Assembly (NCBI RefSeq): GCF_042427615.1
Contig: NZ_JBHMEZ010000001.1
Span: 124,001-188,000, forward strand
Direction of reading: 5' to 3'
From: Formosa undariae
GTDB taxonomy: Bacteria > Bacteroidota > Bacteroidia > Flavobacteriales > Flavobacteriaceae
DNA: 64,000 nt
Shown: one piece after another, positions 56,025-64,000 of the stretch
How positions within the stretch are numbered: the first letter of the stretch is position 1
How the letters are laid out: the number at the start of each line of letters is the position of its first letter
Made by a program: the position numbers and the translations under genes
The notes under the pieces: generated by a model
The model's database searches: none
The model's input: only the letters and a program-made list of their open reading frames with translations
What the model was told of the DNA's origin: nothing

Positions 56025-56708
56025 ATGAAAACTATAGCAATAATTGGTGGTAGTAAAGGCATTGGCAAAAGCATAATAAATGTTATGCTAGAAAACCACA
56101 AGGTGATTAACATTAGCAGAACACCTCCCGAGACGGAGCATCCTAATTTAACACATTACACCTGTGATATCTTGACTGATGAATTGCCGGATTTAGAACA
56201 TGTAGATAAGCTTGTATACTGTCCAGGAAGTATAAATCTTAAACCCATTTCTCGATTAAGTTTAGACGATTTTAGAGCCGATTTCGAAGTTAATGTCTTA
56301 GGGGCTGTTAAAGCGGTTCAGAAGTATTTACCTCAACTAAAAAAAGGTACACATCCGGCTATATTATTGTTTAGTACTGTTGCTTCTAAATTAGGTATGC
56401 CATTTCATGCGAGTGTTGCGACCTCAAAATCTGGTGTAGAAGGCTTAGTAAAATCTTTAGGCGCAGAATTAGCACCAACCATAAGGGTTAATGCTATTGC
56501 CCCTACAGTAACAGATACCGATCTTGCATCTAAATTATTGCGTAACGAAAAAATGATTCAAAGCATTACCGAACGTCACCCCTTAAAAAAGTTCTTAAAT
56601 CCTGACGAAGTCGCTGCAACAGCAGAATTTTTATTATCGGATAAAGCCGCTTCATTTTCTGGGCAAATATTCGAAATGGATTGTGGTATTGTATCTTTTA
56701 AAATATAG
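56025..56708 (+). CDS. short-chain dehydrogenase/reductase-fold protein without the catalytic tyrosine
   Basis: 227 residues with a Rossmann fold. The nucleotide motif is GGSKGIGKS (8-16), N90 is in EVNVLGAV, and the proline/glycine segment NAIAPTVTDTDLA is present. The YxxxK motif reads VATSK (V131-K135), so the catalytic tyrosine is replaced by valine while the lysine is kept; S117 remains. It may use another residue or serve as a binding protein. It lies 2 bp before the glutathione peroxidase gene. Confidence 0.82.
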   Translation: MKTIAIIGGSKGIGKSIINVMLENHKVINISRTPPETEHPNLTHYTCDILTDELPDLEHVDKLVYCPGSINLKPISRLSLDDFRADFEVNVLGAVKAVQKYLPQLKKGTHPAILLFSTVASKLGMPFHASVATSKSGVEGLVKSLGAELAPTIRVNAIAPTVTDTDLASKLLRNEKMIQSITERHPLKKFLNPDEVAATAEFLLSDKAASFSGQIFEMDCGIVSFKI

Positions 56709-56710
56709 TT

Positions 56711-57241
56711 ATGAAAATAATAGACAAAGCAAAACTAGCGCCAACCAAGAAGACGTCTGAACCCAAGACACAATCGATTTACGCTATAGAAATTAACAGC
56801 ATAACTAATAAACCGATTTCCCTTTCAGAATTTAAAGGAAAGACATTACTTTTTGTGAATGTCGCCTCAGAATGTGGTTTTACAAAGCAATACAAAGAAT
56901 TACAAACGCTGAGCGATACTTATAAACAAAACCTAGTCGTAATTGGTTCGCCTTGCAATCAGTTTGGAAACCAAGAGCCTGGTGAAGGTTCGAAAATTCA
57001 GGAATTTTGCGAACTTAACTTTGGTATTACTTTTTTGTTAACCGAAAAGATAGACGTCAAAGGAAGTAAGCAGCATCCGTTATACACCTGGTTAACATCT
57101 AAAGCGTTAAACGGCAAAAAGAGTTCTAGTGTAAAATGGAATTTTCAGAAATATCTAGTCGATGAGACCGGCAATCTAATAGATTACTACTATTCCATTA
57201 CAAAGCCCATGAGCTCTAAAATCACGAAACATTTAAAATAA
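56711..57241 (+). CDS. glutathione peroxidase-family thiol peroxidase
   Basis: 176 residues. The peroxidatic C55 is in VASECGFT, with Q84 (PCNQFGNQEPG) and W143-N144 (VKWNFQKYL) completing the catalytic tetrad. A second cysteine, C100, in the usual resolving-Cys region suggests it works with thioredoxin instead of glutathione. About 20 extra residues precede the core; no clear signal peptide. It reduces hydroperoxides and is coupled to the SDR gene. Confidence 0.92.
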   Translation: MKIIDKAKLAPTKKTSEPKTQSIYAIEINSITNKPISLSEFKGKTLLFVNVASECGFTKQYKELQTLSDTYKQNLVVIGSPCNQFGNQEPGEGSKIQEFCELNFGITFLLTEKIDVKGSKQHPLYTWLTSKALNGKKSSSVKWNFQKYLVDETGNLIDYYYSITKPMSSKITKHLK

Positions 57242-57468
57242 CAATCGGCAATCTATTTAAACTTATGGTTCTTTATAGCGTTCAATCTGCTAAATAATCT
57301 ATTGTTTTTTTTGTTATTCAAGACGTTTTTTAAGTTTATTTTTACCGATTAATTTTTCTAATTTGGTTTATCATTGAACACTAATCTTTTTAATGATTTA
57401 ATGTGAGTTACATTCATTTTTCACACGCCGTAATACAAAATATCACATTTGTATATCAACATTACAAC

Positions 57469-58272
57469 ATGAACAAAATACTTTTAATATTTCTATTTAT
57501 TTTCCAAACTGGCTATAGTCAAGATACCAAATACTTTTCTGATAACTATGAATTCGAAAACGGTGAAATAGCCTTTATGTTTGGGGACGATGTTAAACTT
57601 CGTGACCAGCCAAATACGGAATCTGATGTTTTAACGCTTTTAAAAATTGGTGAGCAAATTGAAATTTTAGAAAAATCTGACTTAACAATGATGTTCGACG
57701 GCATTGAGTCTCCTTGGTATAAAGTGAAGACTAAAGATAAAGAAGGGTTTGTTCTTGGAAGCTTAATTTCACTAGACAGAGTTTTTGACAAAAACTTAGC
57801 CTATTTTATTTCTTTAAAAAAGGAAGACTCAAAACTATTCCTAAAAACAAGAGTTTTGGAGTCTAATCTAGAGTTTAAAGAAAATATTTCAGAACTTTCT
57901 ACTTGGTCATTTTCAATAAAAGCATCCGGAAACAAAGGACTTGAAAACATAAAAAGTATATTCGAAATTAACTACTTAGCAGAAGCTTGCGGAGTAGATA
58001 GTGGCGGAATTTATTTATTCTATGATGGAAATGATCTAATAAAAGCTATGAATTATACTCAAGTTTCTGACGCCGGTTTATATTGGTTTATGGAGGAATA
58101 TACTTTTCCGACCGACGAAGATGGTGTTGAAGGAAAAATAGTATACGAAAGCGATTCTGGGGTAACCAAAGAATATGAGACAGAATGGACTGAAAGCAAA
58201 GTAATCAGACGGGTTTTAGAATGGAATGGAAAAGAACTGTTTCCAAAAATAGAACCTGAAAAAACAGAATAA
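57469..58272 (+). CDS. exported SH3-domain protein
   Basis: 267 residues from the ATG at 57469; a GTG 66 nt upstream is open but would place 22 polar residues before the signal peptide (LLIFLFIFQTGYSQ). A bacterial SH3 domain lies at about 30-85 (VKLRDQPNTESDVLTLLKIG, then GFVLGSLISL). The rest is a beta-rich region I do not recognise. A -7-like box CACATTTG (7 of 8) sits 17 nt before the ATG. It converges on the CIA30 gene with an 11-bp gap. Confidence 0.7.
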   Translation: MNKILLIFLFIFQTGYSQDTKYFSDNYEFENGEIAFMFGDDVKLRDQPNTESDVLTLLKIGEQIEILEKSDLTMMFDGIESPWYKVKTKDKEGFVLGSLISLDRVFDKNLAYFISLKKEDSKLFLKTRVLESNLEFKENISELSTWSFSIKASGNKGLENIKSIFEINYLAEACGVDSGGIYLFYDGNDLIKAMNYTQVSDAGLYWFMEEYTFPTDEDGVEGKIVYESDSGVTKEYETEWTESKVIRRVLEWNGKELFPKIEPEKTE

Positions 58273-58283
58273 AAGTTTAGTTT

Positions 58284-58775
58284 CTAGCTTAAAACTATAG
58301 AATCAATTTCTAGTTTAAAATCTTCCGCTTTTTTGTTTGCTATTAAAAAGGCGACTTCCTCAATACTGTCTTGATCATAATTCGGCATATCCAGTTTTCG
58401 GCCTTTAAATGTTGGATACATTTCAGATAAAGTCAGCTCGAAAGTTTCCCAATCTTTCGTGCTATTAAAGTAATTAATATACGCGTATTTATCGGTCGAC
58501 TTTCTTTTTATTCTGAACTGATAAGCTTTACCATCGCCCTTAACTTTAAAACTGATTTTTGAAAACCCTTTTGTGCTTATCGCATCGAAACTGTATTTCA
58601 CAGTAGAAAATCCACCATTATTTTCTAAAGACACATGCCCTTCAAAAACACCTTTCCCGGCGGTATCTAGATAAAATAAACCTGAAGACTTCCCGCCCAT
58701 TACAGCATCGTCTACAACGTTCCAATGATCTGTATTGCTTGTTTTATTAAAATCAAAAATAGTGTCCGATAGCAT
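58284..58775 (-). CDS. CIA30/NDUFAF1-domain protein
   Basis: 163 residues. The family opening is seen as WNVVDDAVMGGKSSG, then GHVSLENNGGFSTVKY and FRIKRKSTDKYAYINYF. CIA30 domains are galactose-binding-like beta sandwiches; in mitochondria the family helps assemble complex I, while bacterial members are of unknown role. It is the last gene of the minus-strand run of six small genes. Confidence 0.85.
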   Translation of the reverse strand: MLSDTIFDFNKTSNTDHWNVVDDAVMGGKSSGLFYLDTAGKGVFEGHVSLENNGGFSTVKYSFDAISTKGFSKISFKVKGDGKAYQFRIKRKSTDKYAYINYFNSTKDWETFELTLSEMYPTFKGRKLDMPNYDQDSIEEVAFLIANKKAEDFKLEIDSIVLS

Positions 58776-58830
58776 AATCTTTAGTTTTGTGGTGAATTAA
58801 ATAGATGAATAGTGTGCGTTACAAATTGGC

Positions 58831-59256
58831 TTAACCGTCGTAATATCCTAAATTCAAAAATTCGTTTTTTGAGTCAATCATCTTATCAACAAATGTTTTA
58901 TTATCTAGATAATTCTTGTTTTTACTAAACTTTATAAAATGTCCATTTGCATGAATACTAAATGTTTGAGCATTATAGACAACTAAACGGTAATACGGAA
59001 TGATCCACGAATATCGATCAAGTTTATTGGTAAAATGTACGATTATGCCTTTAGGTCTTAATTCAATATTAGCATAATTTATCGCTACAGACTCCATATT
59101 TTTAGGCTGTAGTTTAGCACTCAACTGGGAGATAACGAACCGACTAGAACCTACACCTCCAAGCTTGATTTTTTCAAGCAATGAAAACGTATCACCTAAT
59201 ATTTCTGCACTCGTTTTTGTATATTCTTTATTTGTATGACTCGTATTAAATAACAT
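58831..59256 (-). CDS. conserved-looking protein of unknown function
   Basis: 141 residues with no signal peptide. Features are a polar helix near 15-32 and a beta-rich middle (IELRPKGIIVHFTNKLDRYS, WIIPYYRLVVYNAQTFSIHA). I do not recognise the family. Gaps of 55 and 65 bp separate it from the CIA30 and flavin-reductase genes on the same strand, so cotranscription is likely. Confidence 0.6.
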   Translation of the reverse strand: MLFNTSHTNKEYTKTSAEILGDTFSLLEKIKLGGVGSSRFVISQLSAKLQPKNMESVAINYANIELRPKGIIVHFTNKLDRYSWIIPYYRLVVYNAQTFSIHANGHFIKFSKNKNYLDNKTFVDKMIDSKNEFLNLGYYDG

Positions 59257-59321
59257 AGTTGAGGTTTTAGTTTGCCATGATTTAAGTGATGGAAAAGACT
59301 TAATAAGTTACGAGTTAATCA

Positions 59322-59945
59322 TTAAAACTCTGGCACTTTATTCAGTCTTACATAAGGATAACTATCTATTTTCTTTAATGAATAGTAAGTGTTCAATCCT
59401 GAAATCCCAACGCTATTTGTAGTCTCTAAATCAATATCTCCATGTAAAAGGGCATCGTCAGGAAGTATAAGATGTTCTATTTCTCCAATAACTAATGTAG
59501 TGCCGTTACTTATATTTAGAGCCTCTTTAAAACGAAGTCCCATCTTAAAATTACTTTCTTTTACAAATGGCGCTTTAAAATTGTCGATATAGTCTTCGGT
59601 GAGATTACATCTGTCGAACTCAGAAATTTCTGATTTAAATTTTCCGGATGTATAATGTGCGTTTTTTATAAATTCAGGATGAATATGATTAATAGTATAG
59701 ACCTCGTTTTCTTGGATATTTCGAATGGTATGCCCAACATCTTCAGTTTGTGGTCTCGTTATAAAACCTAGTAGCGCAGGGTCGCTTCCTAAATGGACTA
59801 CAGAACTAAAAATCGCTAAATTAGTTTGTCCATTATTATGTATCGTTCCAATAAGATTAGCAGGTTTTATTCCTGTAACCGAATTTATAATTTTTAATCT
59901 CGTAACGCGGTCAAGTTCGCTGATATCCTTTTTGCTGTAATTCAT
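59322..59945 (-). CDS. flavin reductase-like domain protein
   Basis: 207 residues of the FMN-binding split-barrel type (SVTGIKPANLIGTIHNNGQT, NLAIFSSVVHLGSDPALLGF, TINHIHPEFIKNAHYTSGKF). Relatives bind FMN and act as NAD(P)H:flavin reductases or as flavin carriers. It is cytoplasmic and lies 19 bp after the TIGR03643 gene. Confidence 0.85.
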   Translation of the reverse strand: MNYSKKDISELDRVTRLKIINSVTGIKPANLIGTIHNNGQTNLAIFSSVVHLGSDPALLGFITRPQTEDVGHTIRNIQENEVYTINHIHPEFIKNAHYTSGKFKSEISEFDRCNLTEDYIDNFKAPFVKESNFKMGLRFKEALNISNGTTLVIGEIEHLILPDDALLHGDIDLETTNSVGISGLNTYYSLKKIDSYPYVRLNKVPEF

Positions 59946-59964
59946 GCTTTTTAAACTAATAGAT

Positions 59965-60255
59965 CTATCGTTTGCTGATTTTATTTCCCGAAATGGCTTT
60001 CTGTCTTGAACATTTAAATCGCGTAATATCTGGATCGCGCTTTTTTAGGTGTTTCTGACTCACCCCACTATTTACACGTTTTCTCCAGCGTTTAAAACTT
60101 GATTCTTTTAAATTACCACGCATAACTTTTATTACGTCCTTTTCTGCTAAACCAAACTGAAATAGAATCGCTTCAAAAGGTGTACGGTCTTCCCATGCCA
60201 TTTCTATAATACGATCTAATTGTCTCTCTGTGAATTCTTTTATTTCTGTAGTCAT
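59965..60255 (-). CDS. TIGR03643/DUF2805 family small protein
   Basis: 96 residues. The family core is clear: FTERQLDRIIEMAWEDRTPF, GLAEKDVIKVMR and SSFKRWRKRV. It has a helix-turn-helix-like look and a basic tail. Function unknown. In related bacteria I recall this family near photolyase/cryptochrome and redox genes, but no photolyase is in the window. The next gene starts 7 bp away. Confidence 0.82.
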   Translation of the reverse strand: MTTEIKEFTERQLDRIIEMAWEDRTPFEAILFQFGLAEKDVIKVMRGNLKESSFKRWRKRVNSGVSQKHLKKRDPDITRFKCSRQKAISGNKISKR

Positions 60256-60262
60256 ATTAAAA

Positions 60263-60664
60263 TTAAATTTTTTCCCAGATTTGATCTGCGTTTAAGTAAA
60301 AACTTCCTAACCCATTAAAACGGCATTGATCGGGAGCTATAATTGAAAGAAACGTCTCGCCATTGTCTCGCTTATAGAGATGATATGTTTCACCAAGAAT
60401 AGGCTCGAAATTGAATTTAGCTTCAAAAATAAGTTTGTTGTACTCAAACTGTTGCATCATCGCTTCATATTCAGCTTTTAGTTCTAAATATTTGGCATTT
60501 ACTTTGTGGTTCACCTTATTAATACTTCTGTTTTTCCAAGGAATATTATCTACAGCTGTAATTACAGGCGCGCCAACATTAGTTGCATACCTCTTTAATG
60601 AAGCATCGTATTTTTGTGTTTCAGGATTGAAAACAACATTATCTGGTTTTTTATCTTTCCCCAT
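60263..60664 (-). CDS. DUF2452 family protein
   Basis: 133 residues. Family text includes KPDNVVFNPETQKYDASLKR, YATNVGAPVI and a C-terminal FNFEPILGETYHLYKRDNG. A predicted helix (about 58-78) separates the ends. Cytoplasmic; function unknown. It lies between the TIGR03643 and Lacal_2735-type genes in one operon. Confidence 0.82.
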   Translation of the reverse strand: MGKDKKPDNVVFNPETQKYDASLKRYATNVGAPVITAVDNIPWKNRSINKVNHKVNAKYLELKAEYEAMMQQFEYNKLIFEAKFNFEPILGETYHLYKRDNGETFLSIIAPDQCRFNGLGSFYLNADQIWEKI

Positions 60665-60679
60665 ATTTTACAAAACAGG

Positions 60680-60844
60680 TTACGCTAGTTTTTCAAGTTT
60701 TTTCATGATTTCATCAGCTTCAAAAGCTTTCTGATCACTCATTTTTCTATTTGTCGTCGATAACGTATGCGCCTCTTTTAATAGACTTTCATACTGCGCC
60801 TGTAACTTTTCCTTTTCTGATTTCTTTTTGAATAATCCGAACAT
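60680..60844 (-). CDS. Lacal_2735-type small protein
   Basis: 54 residues from the ATG at 60844; an ATG 45 nt upstream is in frame but the family begins MFGLFKKKSEKEKLQ. The rest is a short charged helix with AHTLSTTNRKMSDQKA. Function unknown; found across Flavobacteriaceae. It is the first gene of the minus-strand run. TATCTTTA on the minus strand (60893-60886) matches a -7 box at 7 of 8 positions, 41 nt upstream of the ATG. Confidence 0.75.
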   Translation of the reverse strand: MFGLFKKKSEKEKLQAQYESLLKEAHTLSTTNRKMSDQKAFEADEIMKKLEKLA

Positions 60845-61680
60845 CTTTTTTTTATTTAATGTGTAAAAAACATGATTTGTAATTGACATAAAGATACATA
60901 ATGTCTGACTTTAATATAGAATTCCCAATAGAAAGAACTTATGTGCGATAAGAAAATATTGATTAGTTTAAAAATCAAGTTTCTAATTTTTAGAACTAAC
61001 ACTTCCTTTTTAACAAAAAAAATAAAAATATATTTCTTTTAGAACTAATAGATTTTATAAAATTATAAACATGAAATAAGATTAAATTTTACCTTTAAAA
61101 ACGCCTTATTTTAAGACTATTACCATCTAATAATTTAAAAAAATTATGACTTAGAAGCGTATCAAAAAATCTATTTCCCACTTCATTACATGGGTTTATT
61201 TTTCCAGTTTTTAATTGTAGTTATTTTATTTGTTTTCAAAAAACATAAATACACGTCTATTAATCAGACACATACAACTTCAACACTTCGATCACAAAAA
61301 TACCATCGCATAAGATGATGGCTTATAATTTCATAAAAAAGTAAGAAAAGCCCTAAAGATTAGCCACTTAAACATGGTCTCGACAAGCACCGAATAATCA
61401 ATAAAACGTTTCGCATATTACACCCCGTATTCGAGCCAATAAAGTGTTAAAAAAACATGATTTTTTTGTAAATGAATTAAAAATTTAGTAAAGCATTGAA
61501 TATCAATTATAAAAAAACACGCAAACAACGAAGTGTTTTACACATAAAACAAGTATTTTAGTAGCAAAAAGTTGCCCATTGTATACGTTATAGAAACTAC
61601 GACTCAAAATATTAGTTAAATTTTGAGGAAATCATGAATACCATAACTAATTATTACAGGTAAACTTAATTAAAAATAAT
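60845..61680. other. 836-bp AT-rich gap
   Basis: Mostly unassigned. A 42-codon plus-strand frame (61190-61318) encodes one hydrophobic segment (FFQFLIVVILFVF) followed by a basic tail; it is too short to call a gene on this evidence. TAAATTTTG at 61617-61625, one base longer than a -7 box, lies upstream of the receiver gene. No terminator is clear. Confidence 0.4.
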
Positions 61681-62061
61681 ATGAATTGTATCATTATAGA
61701 CGATGATGAATTAGCTCATGCTATTTTAGAACAATTAATTAAAAACAATCCAAACCTGACACTTGAAAACAGTTTTCCAAGTGCCACCCAAGCTATTCAA
61801 TACTTAAATAAAAATACGGTAAGCCTTGTTTTTTCAGACATTAAAATGCCTGAAATATCGGGACTTGATTTTATCCGAACGTTAAAAAACCCTCCTAAAA
61901 TTATTTTAACGAGTTCAGACAAAAGCTTTGCTATTGACGCATCCAAATTTAATTGTGTTGTAGATTTTCTTGTAAAACCTATTACTCAAGAACGTTTCAA
62001 TACAGCCGTGCAAAAAGCAATTAATAACATAAAATTCTGTATTAGGAGGGAATCAGAATAA
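61681..62061 (+). CDS. receiver-only response regulator
   Basis: 126 residues: a single CheY-like receiver with IIIDDDELAH, phospho-site D53 (VFSDIKMPE), ILTSSDKSFA and LVKPI. No output domain, so it signals through protein contacts or a phosphorelay. The sequence resembles receivers of LytTR regulators (KPITQERF). It is 41 bp before the multi-PAS sensor gene, probably its partner. Confidence 0.87.
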   Translation: MNCIIIDDDELAHAILEQLIKNNPNLTLENSFPSATQAIQYLNKNTVSLVFSDIKMPEISGLDFIRTLKNPPKIILTSSDKSFAIDASKFNCVVDFLVKPITQERFNTAVQKAINNIKFCIRRESE

Positions 62062-62102
62062 ACAAAAAAAAGCAACCTACTGCTTTATAGAAAAAAATAA
62101 TT

Positions 62103-64000
62103 ATGCCCCTACTTAATAAAGTTTCTAAGAATGTTTCTTTAGCCTTAATTTTAATAGCGATCACTGTAATGCTAGGATGGTTTATGAACCTAGACCTCTT
62201 TACACAGATTATTCCGGGATTACCTACCATGAAATTTAATACCGCTTTTAGCTTTTTATTATTAGCTACTATTATTTTATTTTATGGAAATATCAAATAC
62301 AAATATGTAGCGTTAACACTAAACGCATGTCTCTTTTTAATCGCTTTTCTTACACTATTTCAGGATGTTTTCAACTCTAATTTAGGGATCGACCAGCTAT
62401 TTATTAATGATTTAAAAAGTGAATCTTTAGGAAATCTACATCCTGGAAGAATGTCTATGGCCACATCCATATGCTTTCTATTAATGAGTTTAACGCTTGC
62501 TTTTTTAAATTCAACACATAGAAACTTAAAAATCATTTCGGCTTACCTTTCTCATTTTATATCTATTATATCCTTCCTAGCCATAATCGCTTTTTTCTTT
62601 AAAATTTCTACTCTCGATAAACTAAGCTTTATCTCTTCTATGGCCATTCATACATCACTTGCTTTTTTAATGGCAAGTATTGCTGTTTCGCTCACGATAC
62701 CTTATTTAGGGTTTACTCGCTTATTTAAAGGTAGTGAACTAGGAAATTTCATGATGAGAAGACTTTTTTTTCAACTACTAATTTCTACTATTGTTTTTTC
62801 ATTTATTATTATTTATCTCTATCGTCAAGACGTCATGGCTGCAGATTTTTCTATAGCAATTTTAGGCGTTAGTTTTGTCGCGATTATTATTATAGCACTC
62901 ACCTTTACCGTGAAATTTATTAATAATTTAGAACGCGAACGATATTCTATTCAAGAGGAATTATCTGTAACCAATACATATCTTAATGCGACCCCAGACC
63001 CCATGATTGTATTAAACAAGCTGGGCCAAATAGAAGTCATTAATTGTTTAATGGAAGACGTCTTTGGATATACTTTGGAAGAGCTAAAAGGCAAGCAAAT
63101 GAGCTGTCTTATCCCTGAAAAGTTACGAGAAAAGCATAATGCACAATTAATGCAATATTTAGAGGATTGTTCAAACAACGACTCTGATTTTCAAGAGAAC
63201 TTAAATTCATTAATGATTGAAGTTCAATGTCTCAAAAAAGAAGGCAATGAATTCCCTGTAGAAATGAGATTAAATTCCATTGCCACTAAAAACGGCTTTG
63301 TGACTTTAGTTGCATTACGAGATATATCTAGACGCGTTAAAGCAGAAACAAAACTTGAAGTAGCAAATCACAAATTACAAGCCGCACTAGATGCTTCAAT
63401 TATTGGGATTTGGGATTTAAATTTAACGGATAACTCATTAGATTGGGATAATACCATGTTTCAATTATATGGTATTACAGATGGTTATGATGGAGATGAT
63501 ACTTATAACTTTTGGAAAGATAGAATCCACCCTGAAGATATTAACCGCATAGAATCACAATTGACAAAAACCATTGAAGGTCAAGAAGAATACGATACCA
63601 ATTATAGAGTTATTTGGCCGGACAATTCTATTCATCATATTCGCGCCAAAGGGATTGTATTTAAAGACTCGCAAGGCACTCCCGTTAGAATATTGGGAAC
63701 CAACTGGGATATAACAAAGCAAAAGGAATATCAAGAAGCTTTACAGAATAGTACAAATAAAAACAAGTTATTTATAGATGAAGCTCCTTCTGCTATCGCC
63801 ATGTTAGATACAAATATGGTGTATTTAGCAGCTTCAAACAAGTGGCTAGAAGATTACAATTTAGAAGGAAATATAATAGGTAAATCGCATTACGACATCT
63901 TTCCTGAACTTAAAGAGAATTGGAAAAAGATACACGATGAATGCCTTAATGGTGCAGAAAATTCTGCCGACGAAGCTATGATTGAACGCGCAGACGGATC
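62103..64000 (+). CDS. membrane multi-PAS sensor protein, probably a histidine kinase, cut by the right edge
   Basis: The frame is open from the ATG at 62103 to the window edge: 632 codons and two bases. About eight membrane helices fill residues 10-270 (for example SLALILIAITVMLGW and AILGVSFVAIIIIALTF). Three PAS domains follow: about 290-405 (TPDPMIVLNKLGQIEVIN), 425-540 (ASIIGIWDLNLTDNS, ending RILGTNWDITKQ) and 552 onward (EAPSAIAMLDTNMVYLA). The kinase domain expected after them is outside the window, so this could also be a PAS-GGDEF or hybrid protein. It is paired with the receiver upstream. Confidence 0.82.
   Translation, partial: MPLLNKVSKNVSLALILIAITVMLGWFMNLDLFTQIIPGLPTMKFNTAFSFLLLATIILFYGNIKYKYVALTLNACLFLIAFLTLFQDVFNSNLGIDQLFINDLKSESLGNLHPGRMSMATSICFLLMSLTLAFLNSTHRNLKIISAYLSHFISIISFLAIIAFFFKISTLDKLSFISSMAIHTSLAFLMASIAVSLTIPYLGFTRLFKGSELGNFMMRRLFFQLLISTIVFSFIIIYLYRQDVMAADFSIAILGVSFVAIIIIALTFTVKFINNLERERYSIQEELSVTNTYLNATPDPMIVLNKLGQIEVINCLMEDVFGYTLEELKGKQMSCLIPEKLREKHNAQLMQYLEDCSNNDSDFQENLNSLMIEVQCLKKEGNEFPVEMRLNSIATKNGFVTLVALRDISRRVKAETKLEVANHKLQAALDASIIGIWDLNLTDNSLDWDNTMFQLYGITDGYDGDDTYNFWKDRIHPEDINRIESQLTKTIEGQEEYDTNYRVIWPDNSIHHIRAKGIVFKDSQGTPVRILGTNWDITKQKEYQEALQNSTNKNKLFIDEAPSAIAMLDTNMVYLAASNKWLEDYNLEGNIIGKSHYDIFPELKENWKKIHDECLNGAENSADEAMIERADG

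Noticed and set aside
57403..57468. GTG start upstream of the SH3 protein
   Set aside because: It would put 22 polar residues ahead of a complete signal peptide that starts at the ATG at 57469.
61190..61318. 42-codon frame with one hydrophobic segment
   Set aside because: It could be a small membrane peptide, but there is no promoter box, family or neighbour support; noted only in the gap entry.

Overview
The window looks like a low-GC marine Flavobacteriaceae (Bacteroidetes) chromosome. Supporting signs are SusC/SusD outer-membrane pairs, a type IX secretion (T9SS) C-terminal sorting domain, LytS/LytTR two-component systems, small flavobacterial families (DUF2452, TIGR03643, Lacal_2735-type), no Shine-Dalgarno leaders, and several exact copies of the Bacteroidetes -7 promoter box TAnnTTTG. 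I see no tRNA, rRNA, CRISPR array, insertion sequence or prophage.

Layout. (1) 1-20712 is a maltose/starch utilisation locus. On the minus strand, reading from the LacI-type regulator, come a GRRKP-type MFS transporter, beta-phosphoglucomutase, a GH65 maltose phosphorylase, a GH97 SusB-like alpha-glucosidase, a GH13 neopullulanase-like enzyme and a GH31 alpha-glucosidase cut by the left edge. Divergent on the plus strand are SusC, SusD, a SusE-like lipoprotein with three tandem binding modules, and a T9SS-secreted GH13 amylase. A near-perfect LacI-type operator lies between the two arms. (2) 20795-22860 is a dipeptide epimerase overlapping a PLP enzyme. (3) 23094-32665 holds two membrane proteins and a three-gene amidoligase-type cluster: a transglutaminase-DUF2126 fusion, a circularly permuted ATP-grasp/alpha-E protein and a second transglutaminase. 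(4) 32749-43979 is an L-fucose (6-deoxyhexose) catabolic locus: fucO, a sugar kinase, fucI and a RhaD-type aldolase on the minus strand, and an AraC regulator, aldA, fucP, a mutarotase and an FMN L-lactate dehydrogenase on the plus strand. It would take fucose to DHAP plus lactaldehyde, then to lactate and pyruvate (or propanediol).

(5) 44206-54108 is the least ordinary part: two LytS-type kinases, two LytTR regulators, exported proteins and a large TlpA-like thioredoxin protein. A G(N/S)W beta-module recurs in the exported protein, the sensor region of the first kinase and the TlpA protein. A decayed LytTR gene remnant lies between the two systems, which suggests an old tandem duplication. 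(6) 54380-64000 is mixed: a GH43/GH117-like lipoprotein, an SDR protein lacking the catalytic tyrosine, a glutathione peroxidase, an SH3 protein, a minus-strand run of six small genes, and a receiver-only regulator followed by a multi-PAS sensor cut by the right edge.

Several starts were moved from upstream TTG/GTG codons to ATGs. In two cases the upstream TTG is the end of a -7 promoter box. Both partial edge genes were read directly from the sequence.
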